Assembly: GCF_029870595.1 (NCBI RefSeq)
Contig: NZ_JAPDIR010000001.1
Location: 1-64,000, forward strand
Direction: 5' to 3'
DNA from: Sphingomonas sp. CBMAI 2297
GTDB lineage: Bacteria; Pseudomonadota; Alphaproteobacteria; Sphingomonadales; Sphingomonadaceae
DNA length: 64,000 bases
Position numbers and translations under genes: made by a program. Of the stretch, positions 31,398 through 39,206 are shown piece by piece (the stretch's first letter is position 1; the number at the start of each line of letters is the position of its first letter). The notes beneath the pieces are model-generated. The model was given only the letters and a program-made list of their open reading frames with translations, was not told the origin of the DNA and ran no database searches.

Positions 31398-32015
31398 ATG
31401 ATCGTTCGCGTATTGGGCGCCGCCGGCGCCGCCCTGCTGATGCTCGCCGCCGCGCCCGCATCGGCCCAGCAATTCTCCGACAGCTACAATTTCCTCAATG
31501 CCATCCGCGAGACGGACGGCACCAAGGTGAACAAGTATCTGGAGAACAAGTCGCTCCGCATCGTCAACGCCAAGGATCGCTCGACCGGCGAAGGCGCGCT
31601 GCACATCGTGACGCGACGCAGCGACTCGACCTATCTGCGCGTGCTGCTCCAGCAGGACGACATCAATCCGAACCTGCAGGACAATCGCGGCAATACCCCG
31701 CTGATCATCGCCGCCGAGCGTGGCTGGGGCGACGGCGTGCAGATCCTGCTCAAATACGGCGCCAATGTGAACACCGCCAACACCAGCGGCGAGACGCCGC
31801 TGATCCGCGCCGTCCAGGTCCATGACATCGACGTCGCCCGCCAGCTGCTCGCGGCGGGTGCCAATCCGGACCGAACCGACAATGTCACCGGCAAGTCGGC
31901 GCGCGACTATGCCCGTGACGAGACGCGCTATCCGCAGATCGCCAAGCTGCTCGCCGAAGCGCCCAAGGGCGGCAAGTCGAGCGGCAGCGCGGCGCCGGCC
32001 GGCCCGAAGCTCTAG
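31398..32015 (+). CDS. Exported ankyrin-repeat protein
   Basis: A 205-aa protein with a signal peptide (MIVRVLGAAGAALLMLAAAPASA) and three to four ankyrin repeats between about residues 45 and 175, for example NLQDNRGNTPLIIAAERG and NTANTSGETPLIRAVQ. Such repeats mediate protein contacts, here in the periplasm. The ATG at 31380 would add six residues. Its TAG stop shares a CTAG with the stop of convergent mmcB. Confidence 0.88.
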   Translation: MIVRVLGAAGAALLMLAAAPASAQQFSDSYNFLNAIRETDGTKVNKYLENKSLRIVNAKDRSTGEGALHIVTRRSDSTYLRVLLQQDDINPNLQDNRGNTPLIIAAERGWGDGVQILLKYGANVNTANTSGETPLIRAVQVHDIDVARQLLAAGANPDRTDNVTGKSARDYARDETRYPQIAKLLAEAPKGGKSSGSAAPAGPKL

Positions 32016-32509
32016 AAAGCCGCTTCCGCGTCGGGATCGAGGATCTGGATGACCCGGCGCGCGGCGCGCCGGGCAAAGGCCAGCGTGCATTTCCGGCGCG
32101 TCGGCGCGGGCAGGGGGAATGTCGCCGCCTCGCGCATCACCGCCGCATCGTAGCGATCGGCGACGATCAGCCCGGCACGCCCGGGCAGGAAACCCTCCTG
32201 CTCGAAGGGCCTGAGGTCGAACCCCTCGGGCACCGCCCAGAAGAAGCGGTCGCAATGGGCGAGATAATCGGTCCATTTCCCGTCGGCGAGCAGATCGGCG
32301 CGCGACACCTTGATCTCGACGATGACGATGTTGCCACGCGAATCGATCGCCATCAGGTCGGCGCGGCGGCCGCCGTCCAGCGGCACCTCGGCGAGGGCGA
32401 CGCAATCATGGCGAAGGAGCAGCCGAGTGACGCCGCGCGCGACATCGGCGGCGATCAAGGGCCCATCGGGCTGCGGGTCTTCCTGAATCGAAACGGCCGG
32501 GGAAGTCAT
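32012..32509 (-). CDS. mmcB: MmcB family DNA repair protein
   Basis: A 165-aa protein with a PD-(D/E)xK-like core: RADLMAIDSRGNIVIVEIKVSRADLLAD (Asp, then ExK at about residues 50-75) and YLAHCDRFFWAVPEGF. In Caulobacter, MmcB is a DNA-damage-induced factor that supports ImuB-dependent mutagenesis; assignment here is by family resemblance. The C-terminus is rich in Arg. It converges on the ankyrin gene. Confidence 0.88.
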   Translation of the reverse strand: MTSPAVSIQEDPQPDGPLIAADVARGVTRLLLRHDCVALAEVPLDGGRRADLMAIDSRGNIVIVEIKVSRADLLADGKWTDYLAHCDRFFWAVPEGFDLRPFEQEGFLPGRAGLIVADRYDAAVMREAATFPLPAPTRRKCTLAFARRAARRVIQILDPDAEAAF

Positions 32510-32558
32510 CCCCGACCGTCTAGAACATTAGGCGAACGCAGGGAAGCCCGCGACTCGC

Positions 32559-33206
32559 TCAGCGATAGAAGACATGGTTGCCGACGGAGCCCACGCGCGC
32601 GCGCTTCCAGCTCGGCTTCACATAGCGAGCATGGAAATAGAGCGCCTCGGGCACCGGCGAATCCCATTGATCCTTCATCGCGACCTGGGCCACGGCGAGC
32701 GCTTTCTTCCACTGGCCATTGGCCGGCGGAGTCGGCAGCTTGCCGCCGCGCACGAAGGAGAACTGGCCGCGCTGAGTCACCACGCCGCAGACCGAGCGCG
32801 GAAAGCGGCCCGATTCGGTGCGGTTGAGGATCACGTCGGCCACGGCGAGCTGGCCGGCGAGCGGCTCGCTCTTCGCCTCGTAATAGACGCTCACGGCAAG
32901 GCAGTTGAGCTCGCTGTCGAGCGACGCGGGCGCATCCTGGGCGGCCACGGCTTCGGAGAGCGAGTCGAAATCTTCGTCGTCCGCATCCGCATTGGGGATC
33001 GGCTGGACGATCTCGGTCTTTTCCTGGATCGGAGTCGGCGCGGCCTGCGGGGCCGGCATGGGAACCTGCTGGAGGTTCTGGACGTTGACCTGCTGAACCG
33101 GCACATCCTGCGCGTTCGGGGTCACGTCGATCGTGGCGGCATTCGCAAGTGCGCCAGCGCAAAAAGTCACGGCCGCGAAGCCCGCGGCGCGATGGAGGAA
33201 CTTCAT
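32559..33206 (-). CDS. SleB/CwlJ-like cell wall hydrolase
   Basis: A 215-aa exported protein. After a signal peptide (about residues 1-23) comes a Pro/Gln/Asp-rich linker (25-95), then a Hydrolase_2 domain with LNCLAVSVYYEAKSEPLAGQ (catalytic Glu), VADVILNR, VCGVVTQRGQFSFV and ALYFHARYVKPSW. This family cleaves peptidoglycan, for example as spore cortex-lytic enzymes in Bacillus; in this non-sporulating lineage it is presumably a wall-remodelling enzyme. Confidence 0.9.
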   Translation of the reverse strand: MKFLHRAAGFAAVTFCAGALANAATIDVTPNAQDVPVQQVNVQNLQQVPMPAPQAAPTPIQEKTEIVQPIPNADADDEDFDSLSEAVAAQDAPASLDSELNCLAVSVYYEAKSEPLAGQLAVADVILNRTESGRFPRSVCGVVTQRGQFSFVRGGKLPTPPANGQWKKALAVAQVAMKDQWDSPVPEALYFHARYVKPSWKRARVGSVGNHVFYR

Positions 33207-33363
33207 TAGGCTTCGTTGCTGTGCGGTTGGTGCGCGGCCGGCCCTTCTTATCTAGTGGGCCGCCGGGCTTCCCCCCCGACTGCGTAACCTGCCGACTTCA
33301 CACCCCGGCAGACACAACGCGATTGATAGTAGGCGCCGCCTTTCGCCGGGCGCGCCCTGCATG

Positions 33364-33702
33364 TCAATTCATTGCGATCGTTTCAGCGGCGAAGCGTTCC
33401 CCATCCACGATATCCAGTTCGACCACCCAGAGGTCGGAATCGCGTTCGCGGCGCCGCCGCCAATAGGCGGTGACCTCGCCCTCGTCGGCGAATTCGCGCG
33501 GGCCGGAGGCGATCAGCGCGGGGTTCCCGTCCGGCCCCAGCCCGCGCTCGACGAAGCGCGGATTGGCCCCGCGATCGACCAGCAGGAGCAGCACCGCACC
33601 GGCGGTCGCATCGCCCCGGGCCAGCACCATCGCGCCCCCGCCGGCGCCCTCGGCACGGCGGATCAGCGCGTTGACGAGCGTGCCGGTGGCGATCCGCGCC
33701 AT
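33364..33702 (-). CDS. DUF1491 family protein
   Basis: A 112-aa soluble protein of the alphaproteobacterial DUF1491 family, recognised by TLVNALIRRAEGAGGGAMVLARGD at the start and the closing YWRRRRERDSDLWVVELDI. Function is unknown. Its ATG overlaps the stop of the thioesterase gene by one base (TGATG at 33700-33704), indicating translational coupling. Confidence 0.85.
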   Translation of the reverse strand: MARIATGTLVNALIRRAEGAGGGAMVLARGDATAGAVLLLLVDRGANPRFVERGLGPDGNPALIASGPREFADEGEVTAYWRRRRERDSDLWVVELDIVDGERFAAETIAMN

Positions 33703-34166
33703 CAACCCTGGCGATATCCGGGCAACGAAGCGAGCGGGATGCGCGAGCGCATGAACGTGCCCGTGCCGCGCGCCGCTTCCTCGCCGGTCGCATCGATCAG
33801 CCGCGCCTCGCCGACGAACACGCGCCGCTGCCCGCTCACCCAGCGCCCCTCCGCGACCACCGGCCCCGGGCCGAGCGGCTTGGTGAGCAGCAGGTTGAAC
33901 TGGGTGGTCAGCACGAAGCGATCGGTGACGAGGCTGTTCACCGCATAGAAGGCGGCATCGTCGAGCATCTTGAAATAGCTCGTGCCGTGCGCCGCGCCCG
34001 CCGCATGGAAATAGCGCTCGTCGATCGTGAAGCGAATGCGCGCGACGCCGCCTTCCGGAATCTCGAGCTCGGACTCGAACAGCCGGTTGATCGGCGCCGC
34101 GGCATAAAGGGATTCGAGCGCACGGAAATGCGCCTCCGCCCCGATCGGCTCCTCAGGCTGCGTCAC
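33702..34166 (-). CDS. PaaI-family (hotdog-fold) thioesterase
   Basis: A 154-aa hotdog-fold protein. The PaaI-like core reads AAGAAHGTSYFKMLDDAAFYAVNSL (about residues 60-84, the HGG-type loop as HGT plus an Asp) and VLTTQFNLLLTKPLGPG. It probably hydrolyses an acyl-CoA of unknown chain. The GTG start at 34166 overlaps the end of ptsN by 14 bp, and an upstream extension has no family support. Confidence 0.82.
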   Translation of the reverse strand: MTQPEEPIGAEAHFRALESLYAAAPINRLFESELEIPEGGVARIRFTIDERYFHAAGAAHGTSYFKMLDDAAFYAVNSLVTDRFVLTTQFNLLLTKPLGPGPVVAEGRWVSGQRRVFVGEARLIDATGEEAARGTGTFMRSRIPLASLPGYRQG

Positions 34167-34620
34167 GCGCCTCCACGCCCGCAAGCAGCGCATAGAGCGC
34201 ATCGCGCGATCCGGCGCCGCGCAGCTTGGCGGCGATTGCCTTGTCGCGCAGGCAACGCGAGACACAGGCCAGCGCCTTCAGATGCTCGGCACCCGCACCC
34301 ACCGGCGAGAGCAGCATGAAGACGAGATCGACGGGCAGCTCGTCCACCGCGCCGAAATCGACCGGCTTGTCCAGCCGCACGAACACGCCGCACACGCGGC
34401 GGATGGCGTCGAGCTTGCCATGCGGAATGGCGATGCCGGCGCCGAAGCCGGTCGATCCCAGCTTCTCGCGCTCGGCAAGGGTTTCGGAAACGGCGCGCGC
34501 GTCGAGGCCATAGGCCTCCGCCGCGGCGGCCCCCAGCGCTGCGAACAGCGCCTTCTTGCTGGCAACACTCACGCCGGAGAGCACTGCCTCCGGCACGAGC
34601 AATTCAGTGATGGTCGTCAT
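34153..34620 (-). CDS. ptsN: PTS IIA-like nitrogen regulatory protein (EIIA-Ntr)
   Basis: A 155-aa phosphoacceptor of the nitrogen PTS relay. The phosphorylated His is in the family motif STGFGAGIAIPHGKLD (about residues 56-71), followed by PVDLVFMLLSPVGAGAEHLKALA. It is 44 bp downstream of hpf, the usual neighbourhood. EIIA-Ntr regulates potassium transport, metabolism and stress responses in proteobacteria. Confidence 0.95.
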   Translation of the reverse strand: MTTITELLVPEAVLSGVSVASKKALFAALGAAAAEAYGLDARAVSETLAEREKLGSTGFGAGIAIPHGKLDAIRRVCGVFVRLDKPVDFGAVDELPVDLVFMLLSPVGAGAEHLKALACVSRCLRDKAIAAKLRGAGSRDALYALLAGVEARDAA

Positions 34621-34664
34621 CGATATTCCAGTTGAGGTCCGCCCCCCGGGGCCTGCCTTAATAC

Positions 34665-35252
34665 TCAGGCGGCGCGATTGGGTTCCACCCATCCGATCGT
34701 CCCGTCGCCGCGCCGATAGACCATGTTATGGGCACCTGTCGCGCTATTTCGGAAAAGCAGCGCATTGGTGTTCCGTAGATCGAGCATCATCACCGCATCC
34801 GAAACCGTGGCATCGGGCACGTCCACCCGGGTCTCCGCGATGATCAGCGGCGCATCGACCGGCTCGTCCTCGTCCACCGTCTCCTGAAACAGCGTGTAGC
34901 CGGCGTTGTTGTCATAGGCGCCGTTCTCGGCGAACGCATTGACCACGCCGTTCTGGCGGTCCTTCAGCCGGCGCGTATAGCGGCGCAGCTGCTTGTCGAT
35001 CCGGTCGGCCGCACCGTCAAAGGCGCCATGCGCCTCCATGCCCTTGTTCGTCGCCTTGAGGACCAGGCCCTGGGTGACGTGCATCACGATATCGCAGGTG
35101 AACCCATTGTCGTGCGGTCCCTTGCCGAAGGTCGCCTGGGACGAGATCGCGCGGGAGAAATACTTGCCCGCAATCCCCTGGAGCCGTTCGTTGACCTGCG
35201 CCTTGAGCGCGGCGCCCGTCTCGACCTGATGCCCAGAAACCCGGATGTCCAT
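34665..35252 (-). CDS. hpf: Long-form ribosome hibernation promoting factor
   Basis: A 195-aa protein with an N-terminal HPF/YfiA domain (residues 1-110: MDIRVSGHQVETGAALKAQV, RAISSQATFGKGPH) and a C-terminal dimerisation domain (about 135-195: VSDAVMMLDLRNTNALLFRN). Long HPF dimerises 70S ribosomes into 100S particles in stationary phase. The GGAGGTGAACA before the ATG at 35252 is a strong ribosome-binding site. Upstream is a perfect CCGGCGATCGCCGG palindrome at 35312-35325. Confidence 0.95.
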   Translation of the reverse strand: MDIRVSGHQVETGAALKAQVNERLQGIAGKYFSRAISSQATFGKGPHDNGFTCDIVMHVTQGLVLKATNKGMEAHGAFDGAADRIDKQLRRYTRRLKDRQNGVVNAFAENGAYDNNAGYTLFQETVDEDEPVDAPLIIAETRVDVPDATVSDAVMMLDLRNTNALLFRNSATGAHNMVYRRGDGTIGWVEPNRAA

Positions 35253-35311
35253 TGTTCACCTCCACTTTGTACCGAGGACCCGTACTGGGGTGGGTCCGAG
35301 CCGATTGACCG

Positions 35312-35325
35312 CCGGCGATCGCCGG
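35312..35325. other. 14-bp perfect palindrome between dnaQ and hpf
   Basis: CCGGCGATCGCCGG lies 3 bp beyond nothing but spacer: it is in the 76-bp gap that follows hpf's 5' side and actually reaches 13-17 bp short of the dnaQ stop at 35329. It could end dnaQ transcription or be a protein site for hpf. Confidence 0.3.
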
Positions 35326-35328
35326 GAG

Positions 35329-36021
35329 TCAACTGGCCGGGGCGGTGCCCCAGAGCGGGTCCTCCATCTTAGAGAGAAAGGCCGCGTGGCGTTCGAGTTC
35401 CGCCGCGCTGGCCGTAAATTGCCGGGCCGGGCGCGCATGCACGCGCGACGGCGCCTCGACCATGGTCTCGCGCACCACCGGCGCGTCCACCGCCAGGCCC
35501 AGCGTGATCTGCCGCCCGCCGGTAAGCTCGACATAGACCTGGGCCAGCAGCGAGGCGTCGATCAGCGCGCCGTGCAGCGTGCGCTGGGTGAGATCGATGC
35601 CGTAGCGAGTGCACAGCGCATCGAGCGTGTGCTTGGCGCCCGGATGCTTGACACGCGCGATCGCCAGCGTGTCGACCATGCGGCCCAGGTCGACGATCGG
35701 CCGGCCGCTGCGGGTCAGCTCGCCATTGATGAAGCCGAAGTCGAAATTGGCGTTGTGCGCGATCATCGGGCTGTCGCCGATGAACTCGAGCATGTCCTCG
35801 ACCACATCCTCGAACAGCGGCTTGTCCGAGAGGAACACGTCCGACAGGCCGTGGACGTTGAACGCCTCGATCGGCATCGGGCGCTGGGGATTGATATAGG
35901 CGTGGTAGGTGCGGCCGGTCATGACGCGGTTGACCAGCTCGACGCATCCGATCTCGACCAGCCGGTCGCCACCCGAGAAGCTGAGCCCGGTGGTTTCGGT
36001 GTCGAACACGATTTCACGCAT
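35329..36021 (-). CDS. dnaQ: DNA polymerase III subunit epsilon (proofreading exonuclease)
   Basis: A 230-aa 3'-5' DEDDh exonuclease of the replicative polymerase. Exo I is IVFDTETTGLSFSGGDRLVEIG (residues 4-25), Exo II is MIAHNANFDFGFINGEL, and Exo III is HGALIDASLLAQVYVEL. The C-terminal part should bind DnaE. It follows coaE by 7 bp in the origin-proximal operon ppsR-maf-aroE-coaE-dnaQ, the same order as in Caulobacter. Confidence 0.96.
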   Translation of the reverse strand: MREIVFDTETTGLSFSGGDRLVEIGCVELVNRVMTGRTYHAYINPQRPMPIEAFNVHGLSDVFLSDKPLFEDVVEDMLEFIGDSPMIAHNANFDFGFINGELTRSGRPIVDLGRMVDTLAIARVKHPGAKHTLDALCTRYGIDLTQRTLHGALIDASLLAQVYVELTGGRQITLGLAVDAPVVRETMVEAPSRVHARPARQFTASAAELERHAAFLSKMEDPLWGTAPAS

Positions 36022-36028
36022 TGGGACC

Positions 36029-36634
36029 TTATCCTCCCACGCGGCCCGCTAGGCAAGCGATGACATCACGGACCACCGCGCGCGTCTCCCCGATCGGCAC
36101 GCCGGTGGGGATGACGAAATCGGCGCGCGCGCGCTTTTCCGAGTCGGGCAGCTGGCGGGCAAGGATCGCCTCGAACCGGGCCTCGGTCATGCCCGGGCGG
36201 GCGAGCACCCGTTCGCGCTGCACATCGGCGGGCGCGGAGGCCACGGCGATCCTGTCGACCTGCTCCCATCCACCCGCTTCGAACAGCAGGGGTATGTCGA
36301 GCACCACCAGCGGCGCATCGCGATTCGCCTGGAGAAACGCCTCGCGCATCTCGGCCACGGCGGGATGGAGGATCGCCTCCAACCGGGCAAAGGCACCGGG
36401 ATCGGCCGTCACCGCCTCGCGCAGCAGCGCGCGGTCGACTCCGAGATCGCCGGTGGTGCCGGGAAACGCCGCCTCGATCGCGGCGAGCGCGCCGCCGCCC
36501 GGCCCCTGGAGCCGATGGACCTCCACATCGGCATCGAACACCGGCACGCCGTCTTCCGCGAACATCGCCGCCACGGTCGACTTGCCCATGCCGATCGACC
36601 CGGTGAGGCCCAGGATGATCGGGCGCGTGCTCAT
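36029..36634 (-). CDS. coaE: Dephospho-CoA kinase
   Basis: A 201-aa P-loop kinase that phosphorylates dephospho-CoA in the last step of coenzyme A synthesis. Walker A is GLTGSIGMGKSTVAAMF (residues ~9-25), followed by PVFDADVEVHRLQ, DIPLLFEAG and the lid R residues. It overlaps the aroE stop by 4 bp (ATGA at 36631-36634). Confidence 0.95.
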   Translation of the reverse strand: MSTRPIILGLTGSIGMGKSTVAAMFAEDGVPVFDADVEVHRLQGPGGGALAAIEAAFPGTTGDLGVDRALLREAVTADPGAFARLEAILHPAVAEMREAFLQANRDAPLVVLDIPLLFEAGGWEQVDRIAVASAPADVQRERVLARPGMTEARFEAILARQLPDSEKRARADFVIPTGVPIGETRAVVRDVIACLAGRVGG

Positions 36635-37440
36635 TTCAGCAGCAGCGCGCGCAGTTCCTCGTCGCGGTCGCGCGGCGGTTCGGCACCGAAGAACAGCTCG
36701 AAGGCAAGCGCGGCCTGGCCGACCAGCATCTCGAGCCCGTCCACCGTGTCGAGATCGCGGTCGCGGGCCTGGGCAAGCAGGTCGGTCTCGAGCGGGGCAT
36801 AGACCGCGTCATAGACCACGGCGTCGGCGGGCAGCGGCGCCAGGTCGATCTCGAGCGGTGGCTGGCCGACCATGCCGAGCGCACTGGCGTTCACCAGCAA
36901 GGTGGCGGGGGGCAGCTTGGCGGTGAGCGGCAGCGCCTCGCCCTTGATCCCGAAGCCGGAAAGCAGGGCCGCGCCCTTGAGCACATTGCGGTTGAGCAGA
37001 GTCACCCGGCCGATGCCGACCTTGGACAGTGCGAACAGGATCGCCCGCGCCGCGCCGCCCGCGCCGATCACCACCGCGTGCCTGCCCTCGAGATCCAGGC
37101 CCGCGATCGGCGCATAGAAGCCGCCGGCATCGGTGTTGGTGCCGATCAGCGCGCCATCCTCGGCGCGCACCACCGTGTTGATCGCGCCGATCGACTGGCG
37201 GATCCCGCCGCGATCCTCGACGAACTCCAGCGCCGCCTGCTTGTGGGGCAGGGTGATGTTGCAGCCGCGCCAGTCGGGATCCGCCCTGCGCGCCTTGAAA
37301 TAACCCGCCAGCTCCTCGGGCTTCACATGGGCTCGGCGATATTCGGCCGCGATGCCGAGCTGCGCCAGCCAGAAGCCGTGGATCAGCGGCGATTTGGACT
37401 GGGCGATGGGGTCGCCGATCACCTCGGCATAGGCTGTCAT
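36631..37440 (-). CDS. aroE: Shikimate dehydrogenase (NADP+)
   Basis: Reduces 3-dehydroshikimate to shikimate in aromatic amino acid synthesis. The 269 aa show the substrate half (GDPIAQSKSPLIHGFW, GCNITLPHKQAALEF, INTVV) and the Rossmann half (VVIGAGGAARAILFAL, TLLNRN). NTDAGGF joins the two. The ATG at 37440 overlaps the maf stop (ATGA), so translation is coupled to maf upstream and to coaE downstream. Confidence 0.96.
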   Translation of the reverse strand: MTAYAEVIGDPIAQSKSPLIHGFWLAQLGIAAEYRRAHVKPEELAGYFKARRADPDWRGCNITLPHKQAALEFVEDRGGIRQSIGAINTVVRAEDGALIGTNTDAGGFYAPIAGLDLEGRHAVVIGAGGAARAILFALSKVGIGRVTLLNRNVLKGAALLSGFGIKGEALPLTAKLPPATLLVNASALGMVGQPPLEIDLAPLPADAVVYDAVYAPLETDLLAQARDRDLDTVDGLEMLVGQAALAFELFFGAEPPRDRDEELRALLLK

Positions 37441-38033
37441 GACGTCAATATCCCCCGTACGCGCAGATAGTCGAGGATCGGCAGCAGCGGCATGCCGAGG
37501 ATGGTGAACTGGCTGCCCTCGGTCCGGCTGAACAGCTGGACGCCGGGTCCCTCGATCCGGAAGCAACCGACACAGCCGGCGATCGCTGGCCATTCCATGT
37601 CGAGATACTCCTGGATGAATCCTTCCGAGAGCGGCCGGACGTGCAGCCTGGCCCGGTCGACATGGCGCCACACCGCGCGACCGCCCTCGGCGATCACGGC
37701 GGCGCTGTAGATGTCGTGCGTCCGGCCAGACATGCGGCGCAAGTGATCCGCCGCCTGCTCGCGGCTCTCCGGCTTGTCGAGCAGCGAACCGTCGGCGAGC
37801 GCGACCAGCGAATCGCCGCCCAGCACGAGCCCGGCCGGCACCAGGCCGGAGACCTTGAGCGCCTTGAGCTCGGCCAGCGCATCGGCCAGGTCGCGCGGGA
37901 AAATGCCGCCGGCGACCAGCGACTCCTTCGCCGAAGCCTCATCGACCTGTGCCGCCACGGCTTCGTGCGGCACTCCGGCGGCATCGAGCATCGCGCGGCG
38001 CGAGGCGCTTTGCGAGGCGAGGATGAACTTCAT
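37437..38033 (-). CDS. maf: Maf family nucleotide pyrophosphatase
   Basis: A 198-aa house-cleaning pyrophosphatase that hydrolyses non-canonical or damaged nucleoside triphosphates. The family signature is FILASQSASRRAMLDAAG (residues 3-20), VLGGDSLVAL and the HVDRARLHVRPLSEGFIQEYL segment. The ATG at 38033 overlaps the ppsR stop by 4 bp. Position CC_0002-like next to the origin fits Caulobacter gene order. Confidence 0.94.
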   Translation of the reverse strand: MKFILASQSASRRAMLDAAGVPHEAVAAQVDEASAKESLVAGGIFPRDLADALAELKALKVSGLVPAGLVLGGDSLVALADGSLLDKPESREQAADHLRRMSGRTHDIYSAAVIAEGGRAVWRHVDRARLHVRPLSEGFIQEYLDMEWPAIAGCVGCFRIEGPGVQLFSRTEGSQFTILGMPLLPILDYLRVRGILTS

Positions 38034-38851
38034 GACCTTCCCTTTTCGAGCGTCCGTTCGTTGCATAGCTGGATGATCGCCGCCGCGGTCTCCTCGATCG
38101 AGCGGCGCGTCACGTCGATCACCGGCCAGCCATTGTCGGCGAACATCCGCCGGGCATAGGCGACTTCGCGCGACACCGAGTCCTGGTCGACATAGCTCGT
38201 CTCGGGCGCCTGGTTCAGCGAAAGCAGCCGGTTGCGGCGGATCTGGATCAGCCGGTCGGCACTGGTAGTGAGGCCGACGATCAGCGGATGCTTGAGGTCG
38301 AACAGTTCCGGCGGCGGCGGCGATTCGACCACGATCGGGATGTTGGCGGTCTTGTAGCCGCGGTTCGCCAGATAGATCGACGTCGGCGTCTTGGACGAGC
38401 GGGAGACGCCGGCGAGCAGGATATCCGCTTCCTCCCAATCCTCGGCGAGCAGCCCGTCATCATGGGCGATGGTGAACTGGATCGCATCGACGCGCGCGAA
38501 ATAGGCGGCATCCAGGGTATGTTGCCGGCCCGGCCGCGCCTTGGCTTCCTGGCCGAGCAGGTTGGAGAGCGCATGGTTGACCGGATCGAGCGGCGCGATC
38601 GCCGGCAATCCCATCGCCCGGCAACGGCTTTCCAGCGTTCGGCGGATCTCGGGGTTCACCAGCGTGTAGAGCACCAGGCCCGGGTTCTGCGCGATTTCCT
38701 GCAGGATGCGCTCGAGATGCGCCTCGCTGCGCACCATCGGCCAGAAATGCCGCAGCGTCTCCACATCGTCATATTGGGCGAGCGCCGCCTTGGCGATGTT
38801 CTCCAGCGTCTCGCCGGTGGAATCGGAGAGGAGGTGGAGATGAAGGCGCAT
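38030..38851 (-). CDS. ppsR: Pyruvate, phosphate/water dikinase regulatory protein (DUF299)
   Basis: A bifunctional kinase/pyrophosphorylase of 273 aa that inactivates and reactivates PPDK or PEP synthetase using ADP and phosphate. It begins LHLHLLSDSTGETLENIAKA and has the P-loop GVSRSSKTPTSIYLANRG (about residue 147) and ERTL tail. Whether the target is PPDK or PpsA cannot be decided. In Caulobacter and Rickettsia this family is the first gene beside the replication origin, as here. Confidence 0.93.
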   Translation of the reverse strand: MRLHLHLLSDSTGETLENIAKAALAQYDDVETLRHFWPMVRSEAHLERILQEIAQNPGLVLYTLVNPEIRRTLESRCRAMGLPAIAPLDPVNHALSNLLGQEAKARPGRQHTLDAAYFARVDAIQFTIAHDDGLLAEDWEEADILLAGVSRSSKTPTSIYLANRGYKTANIPIVVESPPPPELFDLKHPLIVGLTTSADRLIQIRRNRLLSLNQAPETSYVDQDSVSREVAYARRMFADNGWPVIDVTRRSIEETAAAIIQLCNERTLEKGRS

Positions 38852-39206
38852 CAGTGGTCCTTGCGGGAGGCGCGGAGTGCCACGGGGGATGAATCTGTGG
38901 AGAACATGCCGCACAGCCACTAGCGCAACCCGGCGCACGAACCAATCGGGCCAGTTCGACGACTCCCGCTGGTGATTCGTCCACATGCCCGTCCCCAGCT
39001 TGTGATTCCGATCCACAGCCTGTTGAAAACGGGGACGGCGCCGGCGAATCCGGAGACTCCCGAGAGGCCGGCGGAGTCAATCTGTTGGCAAGTCGCGGAC
39101 GAATGCATAAGCCCCGGCTTTCACGCCCCAACAGACTCCAACAATTCCTAGATTCTCTTTTAATAGTTTTAGGACCGAGGCCCTGACCGCTCCCCGAACC
39201 AAGCCG
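38852..39206. other. oriC: Predicted chromosomal replication origin (oriC/Cori-type)
   Basis: The 355-bp gap between ppsR and hemE, the exact location of the origin in Caulobacter and Rickettsia. Directly visible: nine GANTC sites at 38891, 38961, 38974, 39004, 39046, 39055, 39074, 39134 and 39151; DnaA-box-like 9-mers TGTGGAGAA (38896), TCGTCCACA (38977) and CGATCCACA (39009), each one to two bases off TTATCCACA or its complement; and an AT-rich run at about 39141-39173 suited to unwinding. An inverted repeat TCTGTTGG (39081) / CCAACAGA (39128) flanks the hemE promoter candidate. No perfect DnaA box is present. Confidence 0.85.
39085..39113 (+). promoter_or_regulatory. Candidate hemE promoter inside the origin
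   Basis: TTGGCA (39085-39090), a 17-bp spacer and TAAGCC (39108-39113). The hemE gene of Caulobacter is also transcribed from within the origin, where it influences initiation. Pattern match plus synteny only. Confidence 0.45.

Noticed and set aside
38852..39206. CtrA-type TTAA-N7-TTAA site in the origin
   Set aside because: TTAA at 39160 is followed by AGGA instead of TTAA after 7 nt; no full site was found, so CtrA control is not supported.
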